Part shown: piece after piece, positions 1 to 5,418 of the stretch
How positions within the stretch are numbered: position 1 is the first letter of the stretch
How the letters are laid out: every line of letters begins with the position of its first letter
Origin: an uncultured Clostridia bacterium
GTDB lineage: Bacteria; Bacillota; Clostridia; Oscillospirales; Butyricicoccaceae
Reading direction: 5' to 3'
Length of the DNA: 27,546 nt
Assembly: GCA_947856675.1 (NCBI GenBank)
Contig: CANUCM010000017.1
Location: 1 to 27,546, forward strand
The notes under the pieces: model-generated
Told to the model about the DNA's origin: nothing
Databases searched by the model: none
What the model saw: only the letters and a program-made list of their open reading frames with translations
Program-made: the position numbers and the translations under genes

Positions 1-134
1 GGGATCAGCCAGATCCCGCCGATCTTGCCAGCGCCCGGGACTCGTCCCTGCTTGCAGAGCTGACTCACCCACATCGAACAGACGCCCCACCGCGCGCCGG
101 CCTCTTTCGTTGTTTCGTACCCTCTCCAGCTCAC
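1..134 (-). CDS. Partial excisionase-like HTH DNA-binding protein (cut by window edge)
   Basis: Reading the minus strand from a GTG at 134 gives at least 44 codons open to the window edge. The peptide contains YETTKEAGARWGV, then WVSQLCKQGRVPGAGKIGG and IWLI. This is the usual layout of excisionase-type or MerR-like winged-helix proteins: a 'TTKEAA..WG' first helix, a recognition helix, then a 'GRIPGA.KIG..W.IP' wing. The GTG is preceded by AGGGAGG seven bases upstream, which fixes the start. It begins 15 bases after the stop of the 95-residue gene upstream, so the two are probably co-transcribed. Such proteins act in directionality control of integrases or as small regulators in mobile elements. 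The identification rests on motif shape only; the C-terminus is outside the window. Confidence 0.7.
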   Translation of the reverse strand, partial: MSWRGYETTKEAGARWGVCSMWVSQLCKQGRVPGAGKIGGIWLI

Positions 135-149
135 GGCACTACCTCCCTC

Positions 150-437
150 TCAGTACTCGTCAGGGAAAAGAACGGTCGTAGCAGATCGCCGGCCGTTGTC
201 GTCTGCCGCCTCTGTGATGATCCAGATCTTCCCGCCTTGCTTCGTGGTGTATGCGCCCATGATCCGGGCGCCCGTCCTGAGCGCCTCCGCGTTGAACTGC
301 ACATCCTCGGGGCAAAGATTACCCCAGTCGCCGAGCTGGTACCTGCGAAGGCACTCGAGGATCTCTGACACGAAGCCGGCGTCGTCGCGGGCGGCCTGAG
401 CGATCCCTGCCGTGATGAAAAGCGGCCCGAAGTCCAT
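150..437 (-). CDS. Small accessory-element protein of unknown function, 95 aa
   Basis: The protein runs MDFGPLFITAGIA to a C-terminus with GKIWIITEA and SATTVLFPDEY. I recognise the overall pattern (an 'ITxGI' start, then 'GDWG.L..ED...N..AL..G.R...AY', then 'KIWIITE..R..TTVLFP.EY') as a small soluble family common in integrative elements and plasmids of Firmicutes, but I know no established function. The start is the internal ATG at 437. It has AAGGGAGG eight bases upstream, whereas the in-frame ATG 36 bases further up has no ribosome binding site. It is followed closely by the HTH gene at 134 and preceded by a copy of the 16-bp motif seen also before the XRE-sigma gene. There are no membrane segments. 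Confidence 0.8.
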   Translation of the reverse strand: MDFGPLFITAGIAQAARDDAGFVSEILECLRRYQLGDWGNLCPEDVQFNAEALRTGARIMGAYTTKQGGKIWIITEAADDNGRRSATTVLFPDEY

Positions 438-496
438 AGACAGCGCCTCCCTTTGCTTTGATGACTTAATCATAGCGCCGAGATCCTAAAAGGAAC

Positions 497-512
497 AGGC
501 AAACCGGGTAGA
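497..512 (-). promoter_or_regulatory. 16-bp repeated promoter/operator-like motif, copy 1
   Basis: On the minus strand this reads TCTACCCGGTTTGCCT and is identical to the copy at 1823-1838. Eight bases downstream comes TAGGAT, which could be a -10 element; measured from CTACCC the spacing is 17 bases. It lies about 60 bases upstream of the 95-residue gene. It may be a promoter element or a regulator site shared by the two transcription units. Confidence 0.5.
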
Positions 513-527
513 GCACATAGGACGCAA

Positions 528-562
528 AGAGCCCCGCCCCTCAAATTGAGAGGCGGGGCTCT
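528..562 (-). terminator. Terminator hairpin after the XRE-sigma gene
   Basis: Two 17-base arms, AGAGCCCCGCCCCTCAA and TTGAGAGGCGGGGCTCT, are complementary except for one position and are separated by a single base. In RNA the AU-rich top would open into a small loop. On the minus strand the hairpin is followed by TTTGCG, so the U-tract is short. It lies 23 bases beyond the XRE-sigma stop codon and before the next transcription unit. Confidence 0.7.
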
Positions 563-585
563 GTATTCGGATGCTGTCCAGTATT

Positions 586-1791
586 TCAGAGGCCGAGCTC
601 TATGGTGGCGATCCTGCGTGTCTCTGGATCGGCGTGATGCAGCCGATAGCGGAGCTCCTCGCGGACTTCGATATGTAGCTCAAGGTCGTATGGCGAGGCC
701 AGACAGTCGGCCAGCTCACGGAGATCATCGCGATCGTCATAAAACAGCGGATCATTTAGGCTTACTACGAAAGCGCTCCGCTTCTGAGCGGTTTGGCGAC
801 GTACTTCTGCAACGGCAGCACGATCAAGTACACGCGTGACGAAATCCGAAAACGCTCCGTAGCCTCCCCAGTTCCGCAGTGCCTCCGCGAAAGCAACGAG
901 CATAATACTCAATGCCTCGTCAAAATCGCAGCCCATCACATGGCTCTTTTTGTGAGCGATAGATCGAACAAGAGGGAGGTATTTTTCGGCAAGCTCAGCA
1001 AGCTCTAAGGCTGGAACGTTTCGGCGGCTTTCCATCTTCCGCTCATATTCCGCTTTTTTCTGGAGGTAATCGGGGAACAAATTTTCGGGTCGCTCTTTCA
1101 GAATGGCAGCGATGGCCTCGGCAGAAGAACGAGCGATGCTGCACGGTTCCTTGCCGGACTCAATGAGGAACACGGCGTTCTTGTAGAGTCCTGCCGCAAA
1201 AGAAAGCTCAATTTGGTGCATTTTTGCGGAGATCCGTGACTTTTTAATCGCTGCCGAATCTGGTGTGACCAAAAAGCTCCGATCCATCGGTATAGTGTAC
1301 GAGCCACTCCAGCACGGTGCTTTTTGGCGCTCGGCCTTCTCAGCAACTCGTCCGTAATTCGGGAAAAGCACGCCGGGCACGGCGCTGAGCTTGCTGGCAA
1401 TCCCCTGCGCCTCAGAAAGTGAGTAGCGCACATTTTCACAGATATTAGGGAAAGAAACGCCGGCGGCTTCGGCCGCGCTTCGAACAGCATCAGGATCAAC
1501 GACGACCGCATAGGCTTGTAGATTTTCCGCATCCACCCTCTCGGCTTCCGCTGCGTCGTGTGCAGCCTTCACCGACATGAACATGGGGAAGATCACCTCG
1601 GGATCCGTTTGCAGTACAACGGCGATTGCCTCGGCGCTCTCGACCTTTGTCCGCGGATATTTACCGTTCTCTAAGTTCTGGTATCGGATCTTTGACATTC
1701 CAATGCGCTCCGCTATCTCTCGCTGAGAATACCCCGAAGAGCATCTCGCGCGTCTCAGTGCATCCAGATCGGCAGTAACGTAGTAGTTCAT
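586..1791 (-). CDS. Triple XRE-like repeat protein fused to a truncated sigma-70-like domain, 401 aa
   Basis: Residues 6-71 form an XRE/Cro helix-turn-helix (YSQREIAERIGMSKIRYQNL, then ENGKYP). Two degenerate copies follow at about 96-146 and 174-242. All three end in the same signature: IFPMF, LFPNY, LFPDY. From about 262 the protein changes to a sigma-70 region-2 pattern: YLPLVRSIAHKKS, a CDFDEAL helix, an FSDFVTRVLDRAAVAEVRRQ stretch and VSLNDP. Residues 375-401 (REELRYRLHHADPETRR, then IELGL) resemble the first helices of region 4, but the protein stops before the region 4.2 HTH that normally reads the -35 box. I infer a transcription factor in which the XRE repeats could replace -35 recognition. 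The start at 1791 has AAGGAGG upstream; the longer in-frame ATG at 1920 does not. It is alone in its transcription unit, with a terminator beyond its stop, so the end is probably natural. Exact family unknown to me. Confidence 0.8.
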   Translation of the reverse strand: MNYYVTADLDALRRARCSSGYSQREIAERIGMSKIRYQNLENGKYPRTKVESAEAIAVVLQTDPEVIFPMFMSVKAAHDAAEAERVDAENLQAYAVVVDPDAVRSAAEAAGVSFPNICENVRYSLSEAQGIASKLSAVPGVLFPNYGRVAEKAERQKAPCWSGSYTIPMDRSFLVTPDSAAIKKSRISAKMHQIELSFAAGLYKNAVFLIESGKEPCSIARSSAEAIAAILKERPENLFPDYLQKKAEYERKMESRRNVPALELAELAEKYLPLVRSIAHKKSHVMGCDFDEALSIMLVAFAEALRNWGGYGAFSDFVTRVLDRAAVAEVRRQTAQKRSAFVVSLNDPLFYDDRDDLRELADCLASPYDLELHIEVREELRYRLHHADPETRRIATIELGL

Positions 1792-1822
1792 GTTTTCCTC
1801 CTTTTCTCTACATAACCACGCA

Positions 1823-1838
1823 AGGCAAACCGGGTAGA
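1823..1838 (-). promoter_or_regulatory. 16-bp repeated promoter/operator-like motif, copy 2
   Basis: The minus strand reads TCTACCCGGTTTGCCT, identical to 497-512. Eight bases further is TATGTA, a possible -10 box; CTACCC to TATGTA is 17 bases. It ends 31 bases before the XRE-sigma start codon, so a transcript would begin close to its AAGGAGG. Confidence 0.5.
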
Positions 1839-1865
1839 AAGTGGCCCGTTCTGGCCTTTTTGCGC

Positions 1866-1898
1866 GGTGCTCGTTTGGTGCTTGTTTGGTGCTTATGA
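1866..1898 (-). repeat. Three 11-bp tandem direct repeats upstream of the XRE-sigma gene
   Basis: The plus strand has GGTGCTCGTTT, GGTGCTTGTTT and GGTGCTTATGA in tandem. The first two differ by one base and the third degenerates at its end. The 11-bp period equals about one helical turn, so all copies face the same side of the DNA. The array lies 75-107 bases before the gene start and 28 bases beyond the 16-bp motif. It may be an operator array for a repeat-containing DNA-binding protein. Confidence 0.5.
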
Positions 1899-1926
1899 AC
1901 ACCAGACCAGACTTTCGCACCTATTC

Positions 1927-1997
1927 GTAGACTTTGAGGAAAACGCCGCAAACCCGCATGAAATCAGGCTTTTCGTGTGTAGCCGCTTGTAGACTTT
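1927..1997. repeat. GTAGACTTT direct repeats near the attachment site
   Basis: GTAGACTTT occurs at 1927-1935 and 1989-1997, and AGACTTTCG at 1909-1917 shares the core AGACTTT. The second copy ends 15 bases before the tRNA fragment. Short direct repeats inside an element end are typical of arm-type binding sites of tyrosine recombinases; this is inference from position and repetition. Confidence 0.4.
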
Positions 1998-2012
1998 TCG
2001 AGCGGATTATAA

Positions 2013-2057
2013 TTCGTAATCAGCAGGTCGCGTGTTCAAGTCACGTTTCCAGCTCCA
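2013..2057 (+). other. 3' fragment of tRNA-Thr(CGT): attachment site / element boundary
   Basis: The segment reads TTCGTAA (a seven-base anticodon loop with anticodon CGT), TCAGC (3' side of the anticodon stem), a variable region, a T-arm GCGTG-TTCAAGT-CACGT, then TTCCAGC, discriminator T and an encoded CCA. The matching 5' half is missing: there is no GCTGGAA acceptor strand, no D-arm, and the bases before the loop do not pair with TCAGC. The homology therefore starts at the anticodon loop, a common crossover point for tRNA-targeting tyrosine recombinases. The original host terminator follows directly. I read this as the attachment site at the distal end of an element that extends left of the window. 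The integrase is not in view. Confidence 0.8.
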
Positions 2058-2060
2058 AAA

Positions 2061-2092
2061 ATGCCCTTGTCTTTTGACAAGGGCATTTTTTT
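2061..2092 (+). terminator. Host terminator of the tRNA-Thr gene
   Basis: A perfect 11-bp stem, ATGCCCTTGTC with GACAAGGGCAT around a TTTT loop, is followed by a run of T. It begins three bases after the CCA of the tRNA fragment. The preceding AAAA makes it nearly symmetric. Confidence 0.9.
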
Positions 2093-2117
2093 ACGCTCGC
2101 CGCCCTGCGGGAAAAAC

Positions 2118-2146
2118 TTGAATACAAAAAGCATATGCGGTATAGT
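2118..2146 (+). promoter_or_regulatory. Sigma-A type promoter for the YwaF-like gene
   Basis: TTGAAT and TATAGT are separated by 17 bases. The roughly 90-base leader that follows holds a hairpin, CCTGGTTTT with AAAACCAGG at 2160-2182, without a U-tract. No known riboswitch is recognised. Confidence 0.7.
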
Positions 2147-2244
2147 AGTCTTATTAAATCCTGGTTTTATACAAAAACCAGGGTGATTGGGCCAAAAAGA
2201 TCCGGAAAAATGAGGATCCGCTGAAAGCAAAGGAGCATTCGCGC

Positions 2245-2991
2245 ATGCAGTATTTTCTTTGTACGAAAGAAACCATTCCCGCCGGCATGGGATTTCCGCG
2301 CTTCGGCGCCCTGCACCTTGCCTGGCTGCTTCTGTTTTTTGCTGCGGCGATTTTCTGCTCCGCGCTTTATCGGCGGCTTTGCCCGGCAGGACGGCGGCGG
2401 ATGCGCCTGATATTTGCCGCTTTGCTGATTGCAGACGAGGCGTTTAAGACCCTCTGCCTGCTGGCAGAAGGAAATTATCTTGCGACGTATCTTCCGCTGC
2501 ACCTGTGCAGCATCAACATTCTTCTCATTGCCCTGCATGCGCCCAGACCGTCCCGGCTGTTAAGCAGCTTTCTTTATACGGTCTGCATCCCGGCGGCCAT
2601 AGCGGCACTTTTGTTCCCCACGTGGGCGGAGCTGCCGCTGGCCAACTTCATGCACCTGCACAGCTTTACGGTCCATATCCTGCTGGCCATATACCCCATT
2701 ATGCTCACGGCCGGCGGCGACATCCGGCCCCGGATGAAGGATGCCCCGCTCTGTCTCGGGTTTCTGGCCGTTTTGGCAGTTGTCATTTACCCGGTGAACC
2801 TTTTGCTTGACACAAACTTCATGTTCCTTATGTATGCGCCGGAAGGAAATCCCCTTTTCTGGTTTGAAGAAACTTTTGGAAACCACCTTGTTGGCTTTCC
2901 CGTTCTCATTGCGGCCATTATGATTTTGATGTTCTTTCCCGCGGAACTTCTGCGCCGGCTCCGCCAAAAAAGCGCGGTTTCCGCAGCCTGA
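2245..2991 (+). CDS. YwaF/TMEM164-type integral membrane protein, 248 aa
   Basis: A hydrophobic protein with about six to seven membrane segments. The conserved pattern of the family is visible: a first helix near residues 25-43, then an acidic/aromatic segment (DEAFKTLCLLAEGNYLATYLPLH around 73-95) with LPLHLCSIN, and later a conserved LHSFTVHILLAIYP. The length fits the TIGR02206/YwaF family of about 230-250 residues, which is widespread in Firmicutes and of uncertain function. The start at 2245 has AAAGGAG about ten bases upstream and lies about 90 bases after the promoter. It is monocistronic, ending in a terminator 14 bases after its stop. It is the first intact chromosomal gene after the tRNA scar. 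Confidence 0.85.
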   Translation: MQYFLCTKETIPAGMGFPRFGALHLAWLLLFFAAAIFCSALYRRLCPAGRRRMRLIFAALLIADEAFKTLCLLAEGNYLATYLPLHLCSINILLIALHAPRPSRLLSSFLYTVCIPAAIAALLFPTWAELPLANFMHLHSFTVHILLAIYPIMLTAGGDIRPRMKDAPLCLGFLAVLAVVIYPVNLLLDTNFMFLMYAPEGNPLFWFEETFGNHLVGFPVLIAAIMILMFFPAELLRRLRQKSAVSAA

Positions 2992-3005
2992 CCCAGGTCT
3001 TCTCC

Positions 3006-3028
3006 GCCCGGCGCCGCCGGGCTTTTTT
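3006..3028 (+). terminator. Terminator of the YwaF-like gene
   Basis: GCCCGGC and GCCGGGC form a 7-bp GC stem around GCC, followed by TTTTTT. Confidence 0.85.
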
Positions 3029-3069
3029 CATGGGCGGCCGGCTTTTCCGGCGCGCGCTGCGGGAAAGGC

Positions 3070-3122
3070 TTGACAAACGGTGTCTATATAGTGTAGACTA
3101 TATTTGTCTACAAGCAATAGAC
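3070..3122 (+). promoter_or_regulatory. Promoter with phased BlaI-type operator array
   Basis: TTGACA (3070-3075) and TAGACT (3094-3099) are 18 bases apart. Over and after the -10 box lie four half-sites placed exactly 12 bases apart in alternating orientation: GTCTA 3082, TAGAC 3094, GTCTA 3106, TAGAC 3118. The central pair extends to the dyad TGTAGAC-N7-GTCTACA (3092-3112). BlaI/MecI dimers bind similar TACA/TGTA dyads, so autorepression by the downstream gene is very likely. Confidence 0.85.
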
Positions 3123-3136
3123 AAAGGAGGATTGCC

Positions 3137-3508
3137 ATGAATGAGCTGAGGCTGGGAGCTGTGGAATCGCAGTTTGCCGACATCGTCTGGCAAAACGCCC
3201 CGCTTTCCACGGCGCGGCTTGTCGAGTTGTGTGCGCAGCGCCTGAGCTGGAAGCGCACCACGACGTATACCGTTCTCAAGCGTCTGTGTCAGCGGGGCCT
3301 TTTCCGCACAGAAAACGCGGTGGTTTCTGCGATTTTGAGCAGGCAGGAGTTTTATTCCATGCAGAGCGAGCAGTTTGTGGAGCAGACATTCGACGGGTCG
3401 CTGCCTGCGTTTGTGGCGGCCTTTGCTTCGCGCAAGAAGCTGACGGAGCAGGAGGTGTCTGAGCTGCGCCGCATGATCGATGCGTGGGGAGAGGAGGCAC
3501 AGAGATGA
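3137..3508 (+). CDS. BlaI/MecI/CopY-family transcriptional repressor, 123 aa
   Basis: A winged-helix repressor of the BlaI/MecI type. MNELRLGAVESQFADIVWQN starts the first helix. Then come ARLVELCAQRLSWKRTTTYT and VLKRLCQRGLF (recognition helix and wing), and a C-terminal dimerisation segment ending LRRMIDAWGEEAQR. The length of 123 residues is normal. The start at 3137 has AAAGGAGG six bases upstream; an upstream in-frame ATG falls inside the operator. The gene overlaps the following BlaR1-like gene by ATGA, the usual arrangement for a repressor and the membrane protease that senses for it. Family members are inactivated by proteolysis after sensor activation. What is sensed here is unknown; no beta-lactamase is nearby. 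Confidence 0.92.
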   Translation: MNELRLGAVESQFADIVWQNAPLSTARLVELCAQRLSWKRTTTYTVLKRLCQRGLFRTENAVVSAILSRQEFYSMQSEQFVEQTFDGSLPAFVAAFASRKKLTEQEVSELRRMIDAWGEEAQR

Positions 3509-5115
3509 GCGCGGTCTTTCTGGCGGTTTTCAACATGAGTGTCGCCGGCGCATGGGTCATTCTCATCGTCCTTGTGCTCCGGGCGGCGGGCAGGAAAGCG
3601 CCGGCCGGCATGCGCTGTGCCCTTTGGGGGATTGCCGCGCTGCGGCTTGCCGTGCCGGTGTGGCCTTCGGGCAAACTGAGCCTTGTCCCCAGCGGGCAGA
3701 CGCTTCCGGCGGGCATGCTGTATGAGAGCCAGCCGGTTCTGCAAAGCGGGGTGGACGCGATCGACCGTGCGCTCAACCCCGGATTCGCGCACAGCATGTC
3801 GCCTGCAGCGGGGGCAAGTGTAAACCCTTTACAGGTATTGACAGAAGCGGCGGCGCTGGTGTGGGCGGCAGGCGTGGTATGCATGCTGGCCTATGCGTTG
3901 CTGAGTGCATACCGGCTGCGGCGGAAAATGGCAGAAGCCGTGCCCGCGGGCGGCGGCGTATGGGTGTGTGACGCGGCGCGCTCGCCGTTTATTCTGGGAA
4001 TTGCAAAGCCGCGGATTTTCCTTGCCTCGGATATGAATGCGCAGCAAACACATTATGTGTTGGCCCACGAGCGGGCGCATCTTGCGCGGCGCGACCACTG
4101 GTGGAAGCCCCTGGGGTTTGTGCTGCTTGCGGTGCATTGGTTCAACCCGCTGGTGTGGGCTGCGTACCTGCTGTTTTGCAGGGATGTGGAGCAGGCCTGT
4201 GACGAGCGTGTCATCAAAACGATGGAAACGGCTCAGCGCAAAGAGTATTCCCGGGCGCTTTTGCAGTGCAGCGCGCCCCGGCGCACGGCGGCGGCCTGCC
4301 CGCTGGCCTTCGGAGAAACGGGAATCCGGCAGCGGATTCGCGCGGTGCTGCAGTGGAAGCGGCCGGGTAAATGGGTCCTCGCGGGCACGGCTGCGGTGTG
4401 CGCTGCGGCTGCTGCGCTGTGCCTGACGACCCGGAGCACCTACCCCATGCAGCTCAGCCTTGACGGCCGGGTGTATACGTACAGCACCCTGTTGGATGAG
4501 GATTTGCCGAACGGAAGCAGGCAGGTTGCGCGCCTGACCAGTATGGGCGAAACGGGCGGGCAGCCGCAGGAAGACGGCCAGGGGGTCAATATTCCGGAGC
4601 GTTACCTGGGCTGTCCGATTTTCCGAAGCGGCACGGATGGCAGCGTGGTGTATCTTATAACGGGCAGCCGGTGTATACCCTTTGTGTGCGAGCGGCAGGA
4701 GGCGGACAGCCCGTCCGGGCAGGCGCAGGAGCAGCCGGACGCGCAGGCGGAAATCGCCCGGCTTTTTGAAGTGCTGACTGCGGCGGCATCGGAGCAGTCT
4801 GCACCGCAATGGTATGCGGAAAATGCCCCGGAAGAATACCGGCAGCTTCTGCAATACGGCGATGATACGCTGCGATGGGTGTTCGGGCAGTTTTTGCAGG
4901 GCGGGCAAACCGATCTGCGGGGCTGGCTGATGAGCAGCGTGATGTTCGAGCTGACGGGCGGCGAGGCGATCAAGTGCGCAGCGTCTACGGGGCAGGAGTA
5001 CTTTGACGCATGGAACGCACACGTTTGCAGTCTTTTGCAGCAAAACGGGCGGCAGTTTATGCAGGAGCATTATCCCAAGGGATGGCTGCTGCTGCAGATG
5101 TCGGGCGAGGTATAA
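3505..5115 (+). CDS. BlaR1/MecR1-like M56 membrane metallopeptidase, 536 aa
   Basis: Membrane segments lie at about 2-27, 36-52, 112-135 and 203-224. The zinc site HERAH is at 188-192, with a probable third ligand in the downstream helix (VEQACDE, around E229). A further membrane helix is near 289-306. In BlaR1, signal sensed outside activates this gluzincin, which then leads to loss of the BlaI repressor. Here the outer C-terminal part (about 310-536) does not look like a penicillin-binding domain: I see no SxxK/SxN/KTG set, and instead an acidic, low-cysteine region containing ERYLGCPIF. The ligand is therefore unknown. The start at 3505 overlaps the blaI-type stop and has GAGGAGG upstream. 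The pair is one operon closed by a terminator. Confidence 0.88.
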   Translation: MSAVFLAVFNMSVAGAWVILIVLVLRAAGRKAPAGMRCALWGIAALRLAVPVWPSGKLSLVPSGQTLPAGMLYESQPVLQSGVDAIDRALNPGFAHSMSPAAGASVNPLQVLTEAAALVWAAGVVCMLAYALLSAYRLRRKMAEAVPAGGGVWVCDAARSPFILGIAKPRIFLASDMNAQQTHYVLAHERAHLARRDHWWKPLGFVLLAVHWFNPLVWAAYLLFCRDVEQACDERVIKTMETAQRKEYSRALLQCSAPRRTAAACPLAFGETGIRQRIRAVLQWKRPGKWVLAGTAAVCAAAAALCLTTRSTYPMQLSLDGRVYTYSTLLDEDLPNGSRQVARLTSMGETGGQPQEDGQGVNIPERYLGCPIFRSGTDGSVVYLITGSRCIPFVCERQEADSPSGQAQEQPDAQAEIARLFEVLTAAASEQSAPQWYAENAPEEYRQLLQYGDDTLRWVFGQFLQGGQTDLRGWLMSSVMFELTGGEAIKCAASTGQEYFDAWNAHVCSLLQQNGRQFMQEHYPKGWLLLQMSGEV

Positions 5116-5123
5116 AAAAGAAG

Positions 5124-5156
5124 CGCCGGAAAGCCAAAGAGCTTTCCGGCGTTTTT
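5124..5156. terminator. Bidirectional terminator between BlaR1-like gene and the ktr operon
   Basis: CGCCGGAAAGC and GCTTTCCGGCG form an 11-bp stem around CAAAGA. TTTTT follows on the plus strand and CTTCTTTTTT on the minus strand, so it can end both converging operons. Confidence 0.9.
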
Positions 5157-5162
5157 CATTGG

Positions 5163-5195
5163 CAGGAACTCAGCAGGAACTCAGCAGGAACTCAG
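5163..5195. repeat. Three perfect 11-bp tandem repeats
   Basis: CAGGAACTCAG occurs three times without change. The array overlaps the stop codon of the 44-residue membrane ORF: the TGA in use is at 5192-5194 and each repeat unit carries the same TGA triplet on the minus strand. It sits just before the shared terminator and is probably a slippage-generated array. Confidence 0.85.
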
Positions 5196-5326
5196 CGGGG
5201 AAAATGCGGGCGGCGGCTTTCGGGCCGGACATTTCCGGCGTTCAGAAAGCGGTCGGCACAGTGCATAATGGCAAAGCCAAAGCCGGCGGCAGCGGCCAGC
5301 AACACGACAAAAACCATTTCACGCAT
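5192..5326 (-). CDS. Single-pass membrane peptide, 44 aa, downstream of ktrA
   Basis: The minus strand from ATG 5326 encodes MREMVFVVLLAAAAGFGFAI, then MHCADRFLNAGN and a basic tail ending HFPR. Residues 4-21 form one hydrophobic helix; the tail is polar. AAGGAAGTGAG lies just upstream as ribosome binding site. It is 92 bases beyond the TrkA-type gene, in the same direction. Small one-helix peptides accompany potassium transporters (KdpF is the known example in the Kdp complex), and the 'FGF.IM...DRFL' pattern resembles small unnamed ORFs I associate with Trk loci. A role as Ktr accessory subunit is inference. A weak local promoter cannot be excluded. Confidence 0.6.
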   Translation of the reverse strand: MREMVFVVLLAAAAGFGFAIMHCADRFLNAGNVRPESRRPHFPR

Positions 5327-5418
5327 ACGCTCACTTCCTTTACATTCAGTGTAGCGCAAATGCTCTGGGAATGGTGTTAAGGTTTTGGCCGGCGCGTTAA
5401 AATGAGGTAAAGAGCCGC

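Noticed and set aside
1866..1898. CRISPR-like or long repeat array
   Set aside because: The repeat unit is only 11 bp without spacers, and no cas genes are present; no CRISPR array was seen anywhere in the window.
1792..1920. 43-codon N-terminal extension of the XRE-sigma gene
   Set aside because: It would contain the 16-bp motif and the 11-bp repeats, has no ribosome binding site, and the ATG at 1791 has AAGGAGG.
1981..2057. Complete tRNA gene at the element border
   Set aside because: The acceptor 5' strand, D-arm and 5' side of the anticodon stem are absent; only the 3' part is present.
2160..2182. Hairpin in the YwaF-gene leader as a terminator or riboswitch
   Set aside because: There is no U-tract after it and no recognisable riboswitch core.
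5330..5345. TACA/TGTA dyad before the 44-residue ORF as a BlaI-type operator
   Set aside because: The spacing and flanks differ from the clear array at 3082-3122, and a five-base core match is expected by chance.
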